From NCBI GenBank assembly GCA_021768705.1, contig JAETUG010000007.1, forward strand, positions 1 through 64,000: a DNA stretch of 64,000 nucleotides, in the 5' to 3' direction. The notes under the pieces are model-generated. The model searched no databases. It worked only from the letters and a program-made list of their open reading frames with translations, and was not told the DNA's origin. Shown here one piece after another: positions 1-8,809 of the stretch. The first letter of the stretch is position 1. Every line of letters starts with the position of its first letter. The stretch comes from Bacillota bacterium (GTDB taxonomy: Bacteria > Bacillota > Clostridia > Lachnospirales > Anaerotignaceae). The position numbers were made by a program, and so were the translations under genes.

Positions 1-1
1 C

Positions 2-3000
2 AAGTGGGGCAGCGATTCGATTCTCAACACCGGTAAGACAGCCCCCGGATGCTACGAGGGGAATCCACCCACTTCCGGCGCTGCCTCCGCAGTGGGCGGA
101 ACGATCACCTGGCAGGACGGCAATACATGGTATCTCTATAATGGTGACTGCACTACCTTCAGCTTCACGGCCCAAGCAGGAGAGATCATGAGTGTGACGG
201 GAAAAGACAACAATATGCCAATCTATAATAATTACGCAAGCGATTCCGGTATTACCTATTATCTGGGGCAGTTCCATGTGGTTAACCAGGGCGGCGCCGC
301 CAGTGCCGATAAGACGGTGGAATTCACCTATGGAGACAATGATAAAATCGGCGTCACCGCCCAAAAGATTCCCGCAACTACTGGAAATGAGGTTTTGGTT
401 TGGTATACGACCACCCAAAGTGAATCATCACCGATCCCCTACGGAAATGTCCTTACCAGCGAAGGCGGCTTCGTCACCTTTACCGCGGAGATGGCGCGTC
501 TTAAGGAAGACGAGTATTTCACCAGGATAATCGCCAGCGTTGGCAGCTATGAGAAGGACTACGTGGGCTATGTGTCCTCCCGCGATCAGGACCCCACGTC
601 GGGATACGCCACCACCTTCGGCAAGCTGCTGACAGCGGAAGCGGGCACTTATAGCGGCTTTGCTACCATGAAGATGTACGATACTGGTTCTGATGAGGGC
701 ACAGCCATATCAGCCTACTATACCGTAAAGGTCACAAGCATAAGAGGCGAGATCCCCCTGGCCATGGAACAGGCATACAAGGAAGGCACCTTGGAGCGAG
801 TACCCATCCTGAGCGAGACCTCCGCAACGGCGGGAGACATCATTACCTTCAATGGTCTGCTCAGCTCCTCCGCTTATCCCTATTCCTCCAACAATATTAC
901 AACGGATCAGGAAATCTATATCCGTCTGCCGGAAAAAATCACGGTCAACAACCTCAAGCTGTACCAAGAGGTTGGAAGGAAGGCGGATAAGGTATTCCTG
1001 CTCGATATGGTCACGGAGACGGAACAGAATCCCACAAGAACAGAAATACCCAAGACCGCATACAAGTTTGAGGAAGTGGCTTCTGCCGTAACCGGTTACA
1101 AGCTGTACAAGATTACATTCACGAACCAAAGTAACCCCGTAAAGGTCGGCTGGTTCGGCCCGGAACTGGGGCAGTATCAGGTTGGGATTTCCTTTGATAT
1201 GGTGATCGCCAAGGACGCCGACGCCATGACCCTGGATATGCGGGACTGCGTACGGTTCAAGAGCGCATCCCTGAAATCCACATCCAACAACGGCACCCTG
1301 GCACAATATCAGGTTGTGGATACCTATGATATGGACAAGGATAGCGATAGAACTGAACTTATCAGCACCTTCAACGTTAACGCCGAGGGCACAAAGCTGT
1401 CTGTGGTGGCGGCACGATTGGGTCTGACCTTTACCTTCGGCGCAAGAGTGGCAGAGAAGGGTTCTAATCCTGACTGGACTCCGGAAGATTATTCCAACTT
1501 TGAGAAGGATGGGAAAAAGGTCTACCTGAAAGACGAAAACCACGTTGTAGATATGCTGTTTACCCTGAAGAATGAAACGGGCAGAGCCTTTAGCGAGGCG
1601 GAGGCCAGGGCGTTCTATTATTTTATCCCGGTACCCAAGGAGGGAGACCTCTGGGACAGCCATATGCAGGATCAGGCGTTTGAATTTGATATGAATCTGA
1701 CCAGAGCACCATCGCTCGATGGTGTATCTCAGGGTAACATTCTGGTAACTTACGCCACAGATATTGATTCAAACGCAAAGGCGGGAGAAGATAAGCATTA
1801 CACGAATACGGCTAAGTACATGACAGAGGATAAGCTATTAGAAGGGTACACTACAGAGGAACAAAAGGCTGCAAAATGGAAAGAAGTCAAAATGATCCGC
1901 ATTGCGGCGAAGGACACTGTGACTAGCATTCGGAAAAATGCCGAGCTGAAAGTTGATATGCGTCTGGAACCGACGTTTAGAGATGACCAAGATCATTTTG
2001 ATAGTATGGGAGATCTGGTGGGCAGCGAGATCAACTTCGGACCCTGCGGTGTGTCCCCCTATTCCGTGGGCAACACCACCAATCAGGGGCATAACCCCCT
2101 GCCCCGTATCCAGGTGGAATTCCAGACGGGCGTTATCGGAGGGAAGATTTTCCTCGATAAGAATTTTAACGGCACATATGACGAAGGCACGGATGAGCTC
2201 TATCAGGGCAATGTAATAGTAAAAGCGGAGCACCAAAGCGGAATCGCCGATACGAGTGAGGATCAAAAGCTGACAATAAGAGACGGAATCTTCAAATTCA
2301 GCCGCCGCAGGGCGGATACCTACTATGTAACCGTCACCAACCCCGGCAGTACCGACGCCAACGGCAAAAATCCGCTGAAATTCGTTCTGCCGGACGGAGG
2401 AAAATTCTTGGCGAATAAAGCCGGAACAGAAGCCACGGCAACCGTCATTTTGAATGTGAATCAGACCCCGAATGACAACACTGCGGCACAGAATCTGATG
2501 ATTGGTCTGCAGCAGCCCCATACGGTGATGTTCAACGTGCCAAATGGGGGGGGCGGAACTACAACAAAGGTGTGGCACGGAGATAAGTTGATAACTGTTC
2601 CAATAGTTACGGTTGATAATGACTATCGCTTCACCGGAAACTGGATGGACGGAACCAACACATACACCGCCGCCCAACTCAAGGAAGTAGCAATTTCCAG
2701 CGATGTGACCTTTACAGCGGAAGTAAAACAGCTCTATTCCCTCACCTATAACCTCAACGGTGGCAGCGGAGCAGACGCTCCGGAGGCCTCCACGCATATC
2801 GAGGGCGAGAAGGTCAGCCCCGATTATAGAAATACGACGAAGCTGAAAAAAGGCGAGAATACGATCTTCGTTGGCTGGAGTGAAACGCAGATCTTGAATC
2901 CTCTTCCGGCAGGTGCGGCGAAGGAGGACATCGACAAGATTATCTCCACAGATGAGTATACAATGCCCGCCCGTAATGTTACCCTCTATGCCGTCTACGC

Positions 3001-4735
3001 GGTAGACGCCAACAAAAACAACAAACCGGATTACAATGATGATTCCGTTCATGTCCGCTATCATGGCAATAATGGTGACTATACAGATATCCTTTGCCCC
3101 CATCACCATGTGGTAGGCGCAACGGCGCAGCTTTCTACCAGCGGTGAAGTTTTTGGTAAAAGCTTGGAACATAATGCTGCTGCATCTGACGCTGCTGAAG
3201 CTGTAATATCCCATAAATTTACCTATGGTACCAACATCTTTATCGGCTGGAGCACATCGCCGATATTGAATGAGGTTATTGAAACCAACAAGCGGTATGA
3301 GGAACTGGAAAACAGCATTGTGACAGAAGTAATGATGGAAAAGGCGAAGGTTGACGGCGGAAACGCTGATGTGAACGGCAACACCAATGTTTATGCTGTT
3401 TGGGCGGCTGACCGCAACGGGAATAAAACGGCGGACTATCTGGAAGAACATACGCTGACATACGACGGCAATGCTCAGCAGGGAGGTACGGTTAAGGGAT
3501 TGCCTACGGATACCAATATCTATATCCCTAAAGATACAGCCACATTGAGTGCCGACAAGCCTACTCACAGTGATGTAGATAACAAACATGTGGCCTTCAT
3601 CGGCTGGACTGAGACGCAAACGAAATCCATTTACAGCAGTACGGGCATAGCACCGAAAACGGTCACGCAGGTTACCTTTGAGAATGCCGATAAAACGGTT
3701 TATGCGGCATGGGGCTATGATGAGGATAATGACGGAACAGCCGATGTGCTGAATCCTTCTCTTACCTATAATCTGAATGGCGGCGAGGGCGCAGCGGGTG
3801 AAACGTACGGAACGGTGAAAGTGAAGCTTGGCGAAAATCATACGGTCAAGGCGGCACCCAGTCGGAGCGGATATGAATTTGTCGGATGGAAAGACAACAA
3901 TGGAAGGACATATCAGCCGGGAGACAACCTGATTGTGAATAATGATATAACGTTAACTGCTGCTTGGAAAAATATAGGTGGCGGCTCCGGCGGCGGTGGC
4001 GGCTCGAATAAGCCGAATAAACCGACCGATCCTTCCAAGGATAGACCTGCAAAACCTTCCAAAGTTGAGGAAGTACTGAACACAGAAGATCATTTCCAGT
4101 ATGTTCAGGGCTATCCTGACAACACAGTAGCGCCTGAAAGAAACATTACTCGTGCAGAAGCGACAGTAATCTTCTTCCGTCTGCTGAATGATTCTGTCAG
4201 AACAAAATATCTGGATGCAGATAATGTGTTCCCTGATGTAAATCTGAATGACTGGTTCAACTTGGGCGTTTCCACAATGGAAAACAGCGGTTTTGTATCC
4301 GGTTATGATGATGGTCTGTTCAGACCTAACGCATACATCACCCGTGCAGAACTGGCAACAATCATCTCCAATTTCGATGATCTGGAACCTGCAGCAGAAA
4401 ACAAATTTGCTGACGTAGAAGGTCACTGGGCAGAAAAATACATCAACTCTGCAGCGGAAAAGGGCTGGCTGAGTGGCTATGAAGATGGTTTGTTCCGTCC
4501 GAATCAGCACATTACAAGAGCAGAGACAATGTCTATGATCAACCGCGTATTGAATCGCAGAGTAGATGCAAATGGTCTGCATGCGGCTGCAAAACAGTGG
4601 AAAGACAATCCCGAAAGCAAATGGTATTACTACGCTGTTCTGGAAGCAACAAATAATCATGAATATGAACGTGCGAATGTTTCCGATTATGAAAACTGGA
4701 CAGCAATCAAAGCCGAAAAAACTTGGGAAAACTAA
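2..4735 (+). CDS. SLH-anchored giant surface protein (5' end outside window)
   Basis: The frame is open from base 2, so the start and signal peptide lie upstream; 1577 residues are visible. A GTG at 92 is internal and not the start. Order seen: a long beta-rich ectodomain; an SdrD-B-like module near 2130-2350 (GGKIFLDKNFNGTYDEG); Listeria-Bacteroides (InlB-type) repeats near 2740-3970 (YNLNGGSG, TYDGNAQQGG, YNLNGGEG, FVGW, AAW); a Gly-rich linker at 3976-4010; three SLH domains at about 4080-4540 (GYPDNTVAPERNITRAE, GYDDGLFRPNAYITRAE, GYEDGLFRPNQHITRAE). SLH domains bind pyruvylated secondary cell-wall polymer, so the protein is exported and held non-covalently on the wall, probably as an adhesin or S-layer-associated protein. 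Codon choice changes sharply at the linker: ACC/ACG/GCC before it, ACA/GCA/CCT after it. The ligand is unknown. Confidence 0.9.
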   Translation, partial: KWGSDSILNTGKTAPGCYEGNPPTSGAASAVGGTITWQDGNTWYLYNGDCTTFSFTAQAGEIMSVTGKDNNMPIYNNYASDSGITYYLGQFHVVNQGGAASADKTVEFTYGDNDKIGVTAQKIPATTGNEVLVWYTTTQSESSPIPYGNVLTSEGGFVTFTAEMARLKEDEYFTRIIASVGSYEKDYVGYVSSRDQDPTSGYATTFGKLLTAEAGTYSGFATMKMYDTGSDEGTAISAYYTVKVTSIRGEIPLAMEQAYKEGTLERVPILSETSATAGDIITFNGLLSSSAYPYSSNNITTDQEIYIRLPEKITVNNLKLYQEVGRKADKVFLLDMVTETEQNPTRTEIPKTAYKFEEVASAVTGYKLYKITFTNQSNPVKVGWFGPELGQYQVGISFDMVIAKDADAMTLDMRDCVRFKSASLKSTSNNGTLAQYQVVDTYDMDKDSDRTELISTFNVNAEGTKLSVVAARLGLTFTFGARVAEKGSNPDWTPEDYSNFEKDGKKVYLKDENHVVDMLFTLKNETGRAFSEAEARAFYYFIPVPKEGDLWDSHMQDQAFEFDMNLTRAPSLDGVSQGNILVTYATDIDSNAKAGEDKHYTNTAKYMTEDKLLEGYTTEEQKAAKWKEVKMIRIAAKDTVTSIRKNAELKVDMRLEPTFRDDQDHFDSMGDLVGSEINFGPCGVSPYSVGNTTNQGHNPLPRIQVEFQTGVIGGKIFLDKNFNGTYDEGTDELYQGNVIVKAEHQSGIADTSEDQKLTIRDGIFKFSRRRADTYYVTVTNPGSTDANGKNPLKFVLPDGGKFLANKAGTEATATVILNVNQTPNDNTAAQNLMIGLQQPHTVMFNVPNGGGGTTTKVWHGDKLITVPIVTVDNDYRFTGNWMDGTNTYTAAQLKEVAISSDVTFTAEVKQLYSLTYNLNGGSGADAPEASTHIEGEKVSPDYRNTTKLKKGENTIFVGWSETQILNPLPAGAAKEDIDKIISTDEYTMPARNVTLYAVYAVDANKNNKPDYNDDSVHVRYHGNNGDYTDILCPHHHVVGATAQLSTSGEVFGKSLEHNAAASDAAEAVISHKFTYGTNIFIGWSTSPILNEVIETNKRYEELENSIVTEVMMEKAKVDGGNADVNGNTNVYAVWAADRNGNKTADYLEEHTLTYDGNAQQGGTVKGLPTDTNIYIPKDTATLSADKPTHSDVDNKHVAFIGWTETQTKSIYSSTGIAPKTVTQVTFENADKTVYAAWGYDEDNDGTADVLNPSLTYNLNGGEGAAGETYGTVKVKLGENHTVKAAPSRSGYEFVGWKDNNGRTYQPGDNLIVNNDITLTAAWKNIGGGSGGGGGSNKPNKPTDPSKDRPAKPSKVEEVLNTEDHFQYVQGYPDNTVAPERNITRAEATVIFFRLLNDSVRTKYLDADNVFPDVNLNDWFNLGVSTMENSGFVSGYDDGLFRPNAYITRAELATIISNFDDLEPAAENKFADVEGHWAEKYINSAAEKGWLSGYEDGLFRPNQHITRAETMSMINRVLNRRVDANGLHAAAKQWKDNPESKWYYYAVLEATNNHEYERANVSDYENWTAIKAEKTWEN

Positions 4736-4747
4736 ATAGCAGTTTAC

Positions 4748-4783
4748 AGAGCGGATGAGCCTAACAGCTCATCCGCTCTTTTC
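4748..4783 (+). terminator. Rho-independent terminator of the SLH gene
   Basis: Perfect 13-bp stem AGAGCGGATGAGC/GCTCATCCGCTCT with a 6-nt loop, followed by a short T run, 12 bases after the SLH stop codon. Confidence 0.9.
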
Positions 4784-4811
4784 ATGACAAGGAAGAAAAA
4801 AGGAGTATAAT
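4784..4811 (+). promoter_or_regulatory. SigA-type promoter before the GNAT fragment
   Basis: ATGACA, 16-bp spacer, TATAAT, placed between the terminator at 4748-4783 and the ATG at 4840. Confidence 0.5.
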
Positions 4812-4839
4812 CAGAAAAACAAAGGAAAAGAGGGAGAGT

Positions 4840-5067
4840 ATGGGAGAAATCATCATCAGACCAGTGACGGAAGGGGATGCAGAGGAGCTGCTTGCAATTT
4901 ATGCACCCTATGTGACGGAAACAACGGTAACTTATGAATATGATGTGCCTTCGCTGAAAGAATTCCGAGGGCGCATCCGCAATACACTGGAACGATATCC
5001 CTATTTTGCGGCGGTGGAGGATGGAAAGATTCTTGGCTATATCCCTTATCCTGAAATCAAAAAATAA
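4840..5067 (+). pseudogene. N-terminal fragment of a phosphinothricin/GNAT N-acetyltransferase
   Basis: The 75-residue frame starts at ATG 4840 after GAGGGAGAG. It matches the N-terminal half of PAT/Bar-type GNAT enzymes: IIIRPVTEGDAEELLAIYAPYV, then TVTYEYDVPS, then YPYFAAVEDGKILGY. It ends abruptly with IPYPEIKK and a stop. Family members are about 160-180 residues and carry the acetyl-CoA loop (Q/RxxGxG/A) in the second half. That half is absent here, and nothing resembling it occurs before the next gene. I infer a truncated, inactive remnant that still has its promoter and ribosome site. A very short functional protein is possible but unlikely. Confidence 0.7.
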
Positions 5068-5132
5068 TGAGGGAACAAAAGCTTAATTTTTTCGTCAGAT
5101 ATACAGTAAGTCCTGTAATCGGGTGGGATTTG

Positions 5133-5161
5133 TTGCATCATGATGTTTTTTGTAGTATAAT
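5133..5161 (+). promoter_or_regulatory. Promoter for the 5209 gene pair
   Basis: TTGCAT, 17-bp spacer, TATAAT; about 45 bases upstream of the chosen ATG at 5209. Confidence 0.6.
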
Positions 5162-5208
5162 CGTAAGATAGAGAACTATGTATATCGATGAATATAAGGA
5201 GATCATAT

Positions 5209-5619
5209 ATGGAAGAAACAGTAATCGTAATCATGTTGAAGGATGCGGAAACAGGCTTTCTGGAAAAGGAACTGGGGGCTTACTCTATTTCTGAAAACGG
5301 CGAGCTGATCTTCAATATTTATGCAGAAGGCGAAGAAAAGAAAGTCGTAATGCGCCTGACCTGTGAAAGAGAATTGCAGGATTGGGAATACGACGCAGTA
5401 TATGATTATTATGATACAGAAACCGTGGGCGCATGGGTGGATTCCATCGAAGAGGAAGATGGGCATTACGATCCCGTTTGGGTGGTGACCTTCCCCTTCG
5501 CAGAGGAACAGGACGTGATGGAACAGAAACTGACAGATATTCTGGATGCCCACAAGGAAGAACTGCTTTCTGTTTATGAAGCGATCAAAGATAAAGAGGA
5601 TGATTATCGTGGGGAATAA
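5209..5619 (+). CDS. Conserved acidic cytoplasmic protein, function unknown
   Basis: 136 residues. I chose ATG 5209 because AAGGAG (5196-5201) lies 7 bases upstream; the ATG at 5188 has no such site. The protein is acidic, with no signal peptide or membrane segment, and has an alternating hydrophobic/charged pattern (VIVIMLKDAETGFLEKELG, WVDSIEEEDGHYDPVWVV). It resembles small uncharacterised Clostridia proteins (possibly the DUF6762 group, from memory and uncertain). The last 11 bases overlap the next gene, a lipoprotein, so the two are probably translated together from the promoter at 5133. I cannot assign a biochemical role. Confidence 0.75.
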   Translation: MEETVIVIMLKDAETGFLEKELGAYSISENGELIFNIYAEGEEKKVVMRLTCERELQDWEYDAVYDYYDTETVGAWVDSIEEEDGHYDPVWVVTFPFAEEQDVMEQKLTDILDAHKEELLSVYEAIKDKEDDYRGE

Positions 5620-6838
5620 AAGATGGCGGTTCCTCAGCCTTCTTTTGGGAATCTGTATCTTTATGACCAGCGGTTGTGATTTTGGCGGTGCGGGGCAGGC
5701 CAATACTCCTGTGCAGGGGGGGAAGGAAGGCGGCCACACTACGGAGATCATCGTGCCCGGCGGAAAAGAAGATACACCTGAGGAGGACGAGGAAAAGACA
5801 GAGGAAGAGAAAAAAGAAGAAAAAAAGACGGATACGAAAAAACAGACGACCCAGTCCAAGCCTTTCTGGCAGAGCGAGACTTCCAAGCAGTATGAAACGC
5901 TGACAGCAGTTGCGGCGGCGGCGCAGCAGGATTATAAGATCAATGGACCAAAACGGGGCTGGATGAGCAAAAACGGCAAGCTCTACGGCTATTATGATGG
6001 CTGTTACATAACCCCTGCCATGCTGGTGAAGGAAGGATATTTGCAGAATGGTCTGGATACGGCAGGATTTGAGATCCTGCTCATCGAAGGCAGTGACCTG
6101 GCGGTATATGATGGCGCCAATGTGCCTTCCGACAGTATGAATTTCGGTGTGTTTGCCGCAGTGAAACAGAATGGAAAATATCTGCTGGCATCTCCCTCCG
6201 GAAAAGCGGGGCAGATCTCTGAAGCAAGCTATGGCAAACTGCTGGCGAAATATAATCAGAGCCATGGTTCTGTGGTGCGTTTGTCTTCCGCTTCTGCGGA
6301 GTATGGCCGTATTTTGAACTATATCTGCCTGTATGAAGGGAAGTTTGAGGATTTCTTCGTGCGGGAGATCCGCAAAGACAACAAATATGCAGTCGTTACA
6401 TTTTCTACTACGGCAGATACCTCTGCCATCAAGCAATGTGTGCTGAAAAATGACAATAATTTCTGGGAGGTCATCTATCCCAATGTGCAGATGGATGCAT
6501 ATCCTGTGACCTCCATCAACCGTCTGGTGCCTGATTTCAATGTGGATGTACTGCCAAAATATAATCTGGCTTCCTGGAGAAGCTATGTGAAACGGGAACA
6601 GGGCGGCGCAGTGGCTGCATTGTTCAGTAATCAGTTTATTTCCAGCAAGAGTGAGATCTATTATCAGTGTGCAACGCCAGACTGTGCATATTTCCGTATG
6701 ACAGACGGCAGACGCTATGCGGCATACCGTGCCGGCGATTATTGGGTAGCACAGCAGGTAAGCTCTGATATTGCGGCGAAGAATTATTTTATGGAGCGGA
6801 CAGGGGTAGACTACAGTTTTATCATCCTGGACGATTAA
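5609..6838 (+). CDS. Predicted lipoprotein with Glu/Lys-rich linker, function unknown
   Basis: About 409 residues. GTG 5609 is preferred, with AGAGG 9 bases upstream; ATG 5600 in the same frame is an alternative. The N-terminus has basic residues, a hydrophobic core (FLSLLLGICIFM) and a cysteine after TSG, a loose lipobox, so Lgt/Lsp processing and outer-face anchoring are expected. After a Gly-rich stretch comes a highly charged linker near residues 50-75 (runs of E and K), then a globular domain of about 300 residues rich in Tyr and Asn that I do not recognise. It overlaps the preceding acidic protein gene by 11 bases. It may be a wall-spanning sensor or substrate-binding lipoprotein (inference only). 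Confidence 0.75.
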   Translation: MGNKRWRFLSLLLGICIFMTSGCDFGGAGQANTPVQGGKEGGHTTEIIVPGGKEDTPEEDEEKTEEEKKEEKKTDTKKQTTQSKPFWQSETSKQYETLTAVAAAAQQDYKINGPKRGWMSKNGKLYGYYDGCYITPAMLVKEGYLQNGLDTAGFEILLIEGSDLAVYDGANVPSDSMNFGVFAAVKQNGKYLLASPSGKAGQISEASYGKLLAKYNQSHGSVVRLSSASAEYGRILNYICLYEGKFEDFFVREIRKDNKYAVVTFSTTADTSAIKQCVLKNDNNFWEVIYPNVQMDAYPVTSINRLVPDFNVDVLPKYNLASWRSYVKREQGGAVAALFSNQFISSKSEIYYQCATPDCAYFRMTDGRRYAAYRAGDYWVAQQVSSDIAAKNYFMERTGVDYSFIILDD

Positions 6839-6851
6839 GAAGGTGCTTTTT

Positions 6852-7331
6852 ATGACAAAGACCAACGTGATGCGTCTGCTGGAAGCGGCAGGCATTCCTT
6901 ACCGTACAGCGGAATATGAATATGATGAATCGAACCTTTCGGGGCTCCATGCGGCGGAGCAGGTAGGCATGGCACCGGAGCAGGTGTTCAAGACCCTGGT
7001 AACGAGAGGAGATAAAACGGGGATCAATGTGTTCTGCATCCCTGTGGATATGGAGCTGGATTTGAAAAAAGCGGCTTCTGTATCCAAAAATAAAAAAGTA
7101 GAAATGACCCATATGAAGGAGCTGCTGGGGCTGACGGGATATATCCGCGGCGGCTGTTCCCCCATTGGGATGAAGAAAAAATATCCTACCTTTATCGACG
7201 AAACTTGTATTTTGTTCGATGAGATCGCTGTCAGTGCAGGAATCAGAGGGGAGCAGATCATCCTTGATCCTAACGATCTGATCCGATATACAGAAGCTGT
7301 GGAGGCGGATGTGACAAAAGAAATGACATAA
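6852..7331 (+). CDS. ybaK: YbaK-type Cys-tRNA(Pro)/Cys-tRNA deacylase
   Basis: 159 residues. The start at ATG 6852 is chosen from AAGAAGG (6837-6843), 8 bases upstream; an in-frame GTG at 6843 is less likely. It belongs to the YbaK/ProX editing-domain family, which hydrolyses Cys mischarged on tRNA-Pro in trans in the cytoplasm. Visible family features: the N-terminal YDE segment, EQVFKTLVTRG with the conserved Lys, and the GYIRGGCSPIGMKKKYPTFID block that forms the substrate pocket. Length is typical. It lies 13 bases after the lipoprotein gene and ends before a strong two-way terminator. Confidence 0.92.
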   Translation: MTKTNVMRLLEAAGIPYRTAEYEYDESNLSGLHAAEQVGMAPEQVFKTLVTRGDKTGINVFCIPVDMELDLKKAASVSKNKKVEMTHMKELLGLTGYIRGGCSPIGMKKKYPTFIDETCILFDEIAVSAGIRGEQIILDPNDLIRYTEAVEADVTKEMT

Positions 7332-7342
7332 AAACGGTAGTG

Positions 7343-7387
7343 AAAAAAACAGCCTTTCGATGATGGAAATTCGAAGGGCTGTTTTTT
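7343..7387 (+). terminator. Bidirectional terminator between ybaK and the protease gene
   Basis: Stem ACAGCCTTTCGA/TCGAAGGGCTGT (one G-T pair), with an A run before and a T run after, so it can serve both converging transcripts. Confidence 0.88.
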
Positions 7388-7406
7388 GTATGTTTATGAT
7401 TTGGGG

Positions 7407-8666
7407 TTATTGAGTCAATTTTATCATTTGGCTGAGGGGGGTCTCCTGACCGTCTACCACAGCAGAAACTTGCAGATAGATGGCCTGTTCCGCAGGGGGG
7501 AGGATACCGAAGCAATAAGGATAGCCCCAGTACCATTTTTGGTTGCCTTTGTTGGGGTTTTTCATAGGGGTAAGCTTTCCGTCAGGGGAGGACGTGGTAT
7601 ACACATTGTAGTAGTCGGCGCCATAGATGGGCGACCAGGAAACATAGGTGTAACCGTCATCTTCTGTAGAGACCCGCAGGTTTTGAGGAGCAGGTGGCGT
7701 ATAGAAGTAGTTTTTCATTTGGCTCAGGGGAACAGAGAGAGTTTGAGGGACCTGCAATACCTGAGAAATGGGAATGGAAAGATATTCCTCGTCGGTATAA
7801 GCGGAAGTCATACCGATGAGCTTTCCATTGGCATCAAAGAGTCCGCCGCCGCTGCTGCCCTGAAGAATCACTGCAGTGGAGTAAATATAATCTCTGTCAT
7901 ACGCACGGATGACGCCTGTGGTGATGGTATTTCGATTCCCATAGGGAGCACCAACGGCAGACACTGTATCTCCGATGCTGTAGGATTCGGAGACAGGGGC
8001 AGGCTTCAGGTCATTTTTATTGATACGCAAGAGCGCAATATCCGATTCCGGTTTTAACCCCACTACGGTAGTCTCTCCCTGATAGATGGTGCCGTCAGAG
8101 AAGACAAACTGGATGGTGGAGGCATTTTCGATCACATGATAATTGGTGGCGATCAGGCCATCAGAAGAAAGCAGGATGCCGCTGCCCTGCACTTTATTGG
8201 TTTGCACATAGACTACGGATCGCTTCATATTGCTTTCCTTAGCGGATGTTGCATAGATGGAGACGGTAGAGGAGCTGCCATCCCAATTTACTTCTGCACC
8301 GCTATATTCCGCCAGAAAACGGAGTGGGACAAAGGTACGTCCGTTTTTGATCTGTGCCGGGGCATCGACCGATACGCGATTGCCGTTGACGGTGGCGGTA
8401 TTGCTGTTGATCTGTAGGGAGATCGTCGCAGTTTCGCTGAGGGCGAGGACGGTCTGGGTATGCTCCTGCCAATGAACGGTATAGCCTAAAGATTCCAAAA
8501 TACCCCTGACAGGCACCAAAACACGGTCATTTTCAATAAAAGGCGCTTCATCAAAGGAAATCTCGTTATCATCTAAAGTGATTCGAATAGAGGCTGCTTC
8601 GACTGAGAATAGAAAACCGGTGCATAATAAAAGAAAGAGAAGTATACTTTTTAGCATTCGTTTCAA
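7407..8666 (-). CDS. Secreted trypsin-like serine protease with copper-amine-oxidase-type stalk domain
   Basis: 419 residues. A TTG at 8666 follows AAGGAAAGG by about 12 bases; ATG 8657 is the alternative. Order: signal peptide (SILLFLLLCTGFLFSVEAA); a Cu-amine-oxidase-N-type stalk domain about 25-140 (RVLVPVRGILESLGY, TFVPLRFLAEYSGAEVNW); an S1C/DegP-like protease domain about 150-310; a fibronectin-III-like C-terminus (APQNLRVSTEDDGYTYVSW). The triad is visible as His in TNYHVIE, Asp in SDIALL and Ser in QGSSGGGL (Ser in place of the common Asn of GNSGG). No PDZ domain is present, unlike HtrA. The stalk suggests wall attachment and local proteolysis or sensing of envelope proteins. Confidence 0.88.
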   Translation of the reverse strand: MKRMLKSILLFLLLCTGFLFSVEAASIRITLDDNEISFDEAPFIENDRVLVPVRGILESLGYTVHWQEHTQTVLALSETATISLQINSNTATVNGNRVSVDAPAQIKNGRTFVPLRFLAEYSGAEVNWDGSSSTVSIYATSAKESNMKRSVVYVQTNKVQGSGILLSSDGLIATNYHVIENASTIQFVFSDGTIYQGETTVVGLKPESDIALLRINKNDLKPAPVSESYSIGDTVSAVGAPYGNRNTITTGVIRAYDRDYIYSTAVILQGSSGGGLFDANGKLIGMTSAYTDEEYLSIPISQVLQVPQTLSVPLSQMKNYFYTPPAPQNLRVSTEDDGYTYVSWSPIYGADYYNVYTTSSPDGKLTPMKNPNKGNQKWYWGYPYCFGILPPAEQAIYLQVSAVVDGQETPLSQMIKLTQ

Positions 8667-8809
8667 TGGGATTCACATCCTTTCCTTGAAAGTAAGTATA
8701 GCATAAAAGGAAAAGCATTGGGGGATTTTTCGAAAAATTTAAGAATTGAAAGAAAGGTTTGCTTTTTTGGATCGTTTATAGTATCCTGTGTAGACGGAGG
8801 TGGAAAACG

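Noticed and set aside
92-94. GTG as start of the SLH protein gene
   Set aside because: The same frame is open back to base 2 and encodes similar sequence, so the true start is outside the window.
1838-3841. Long open frame on the minus strand inside the SLH gene
   Set aside because: It is the antisense shadow of a real gene; no family similarity, ribosome site or plausible domain is seen.
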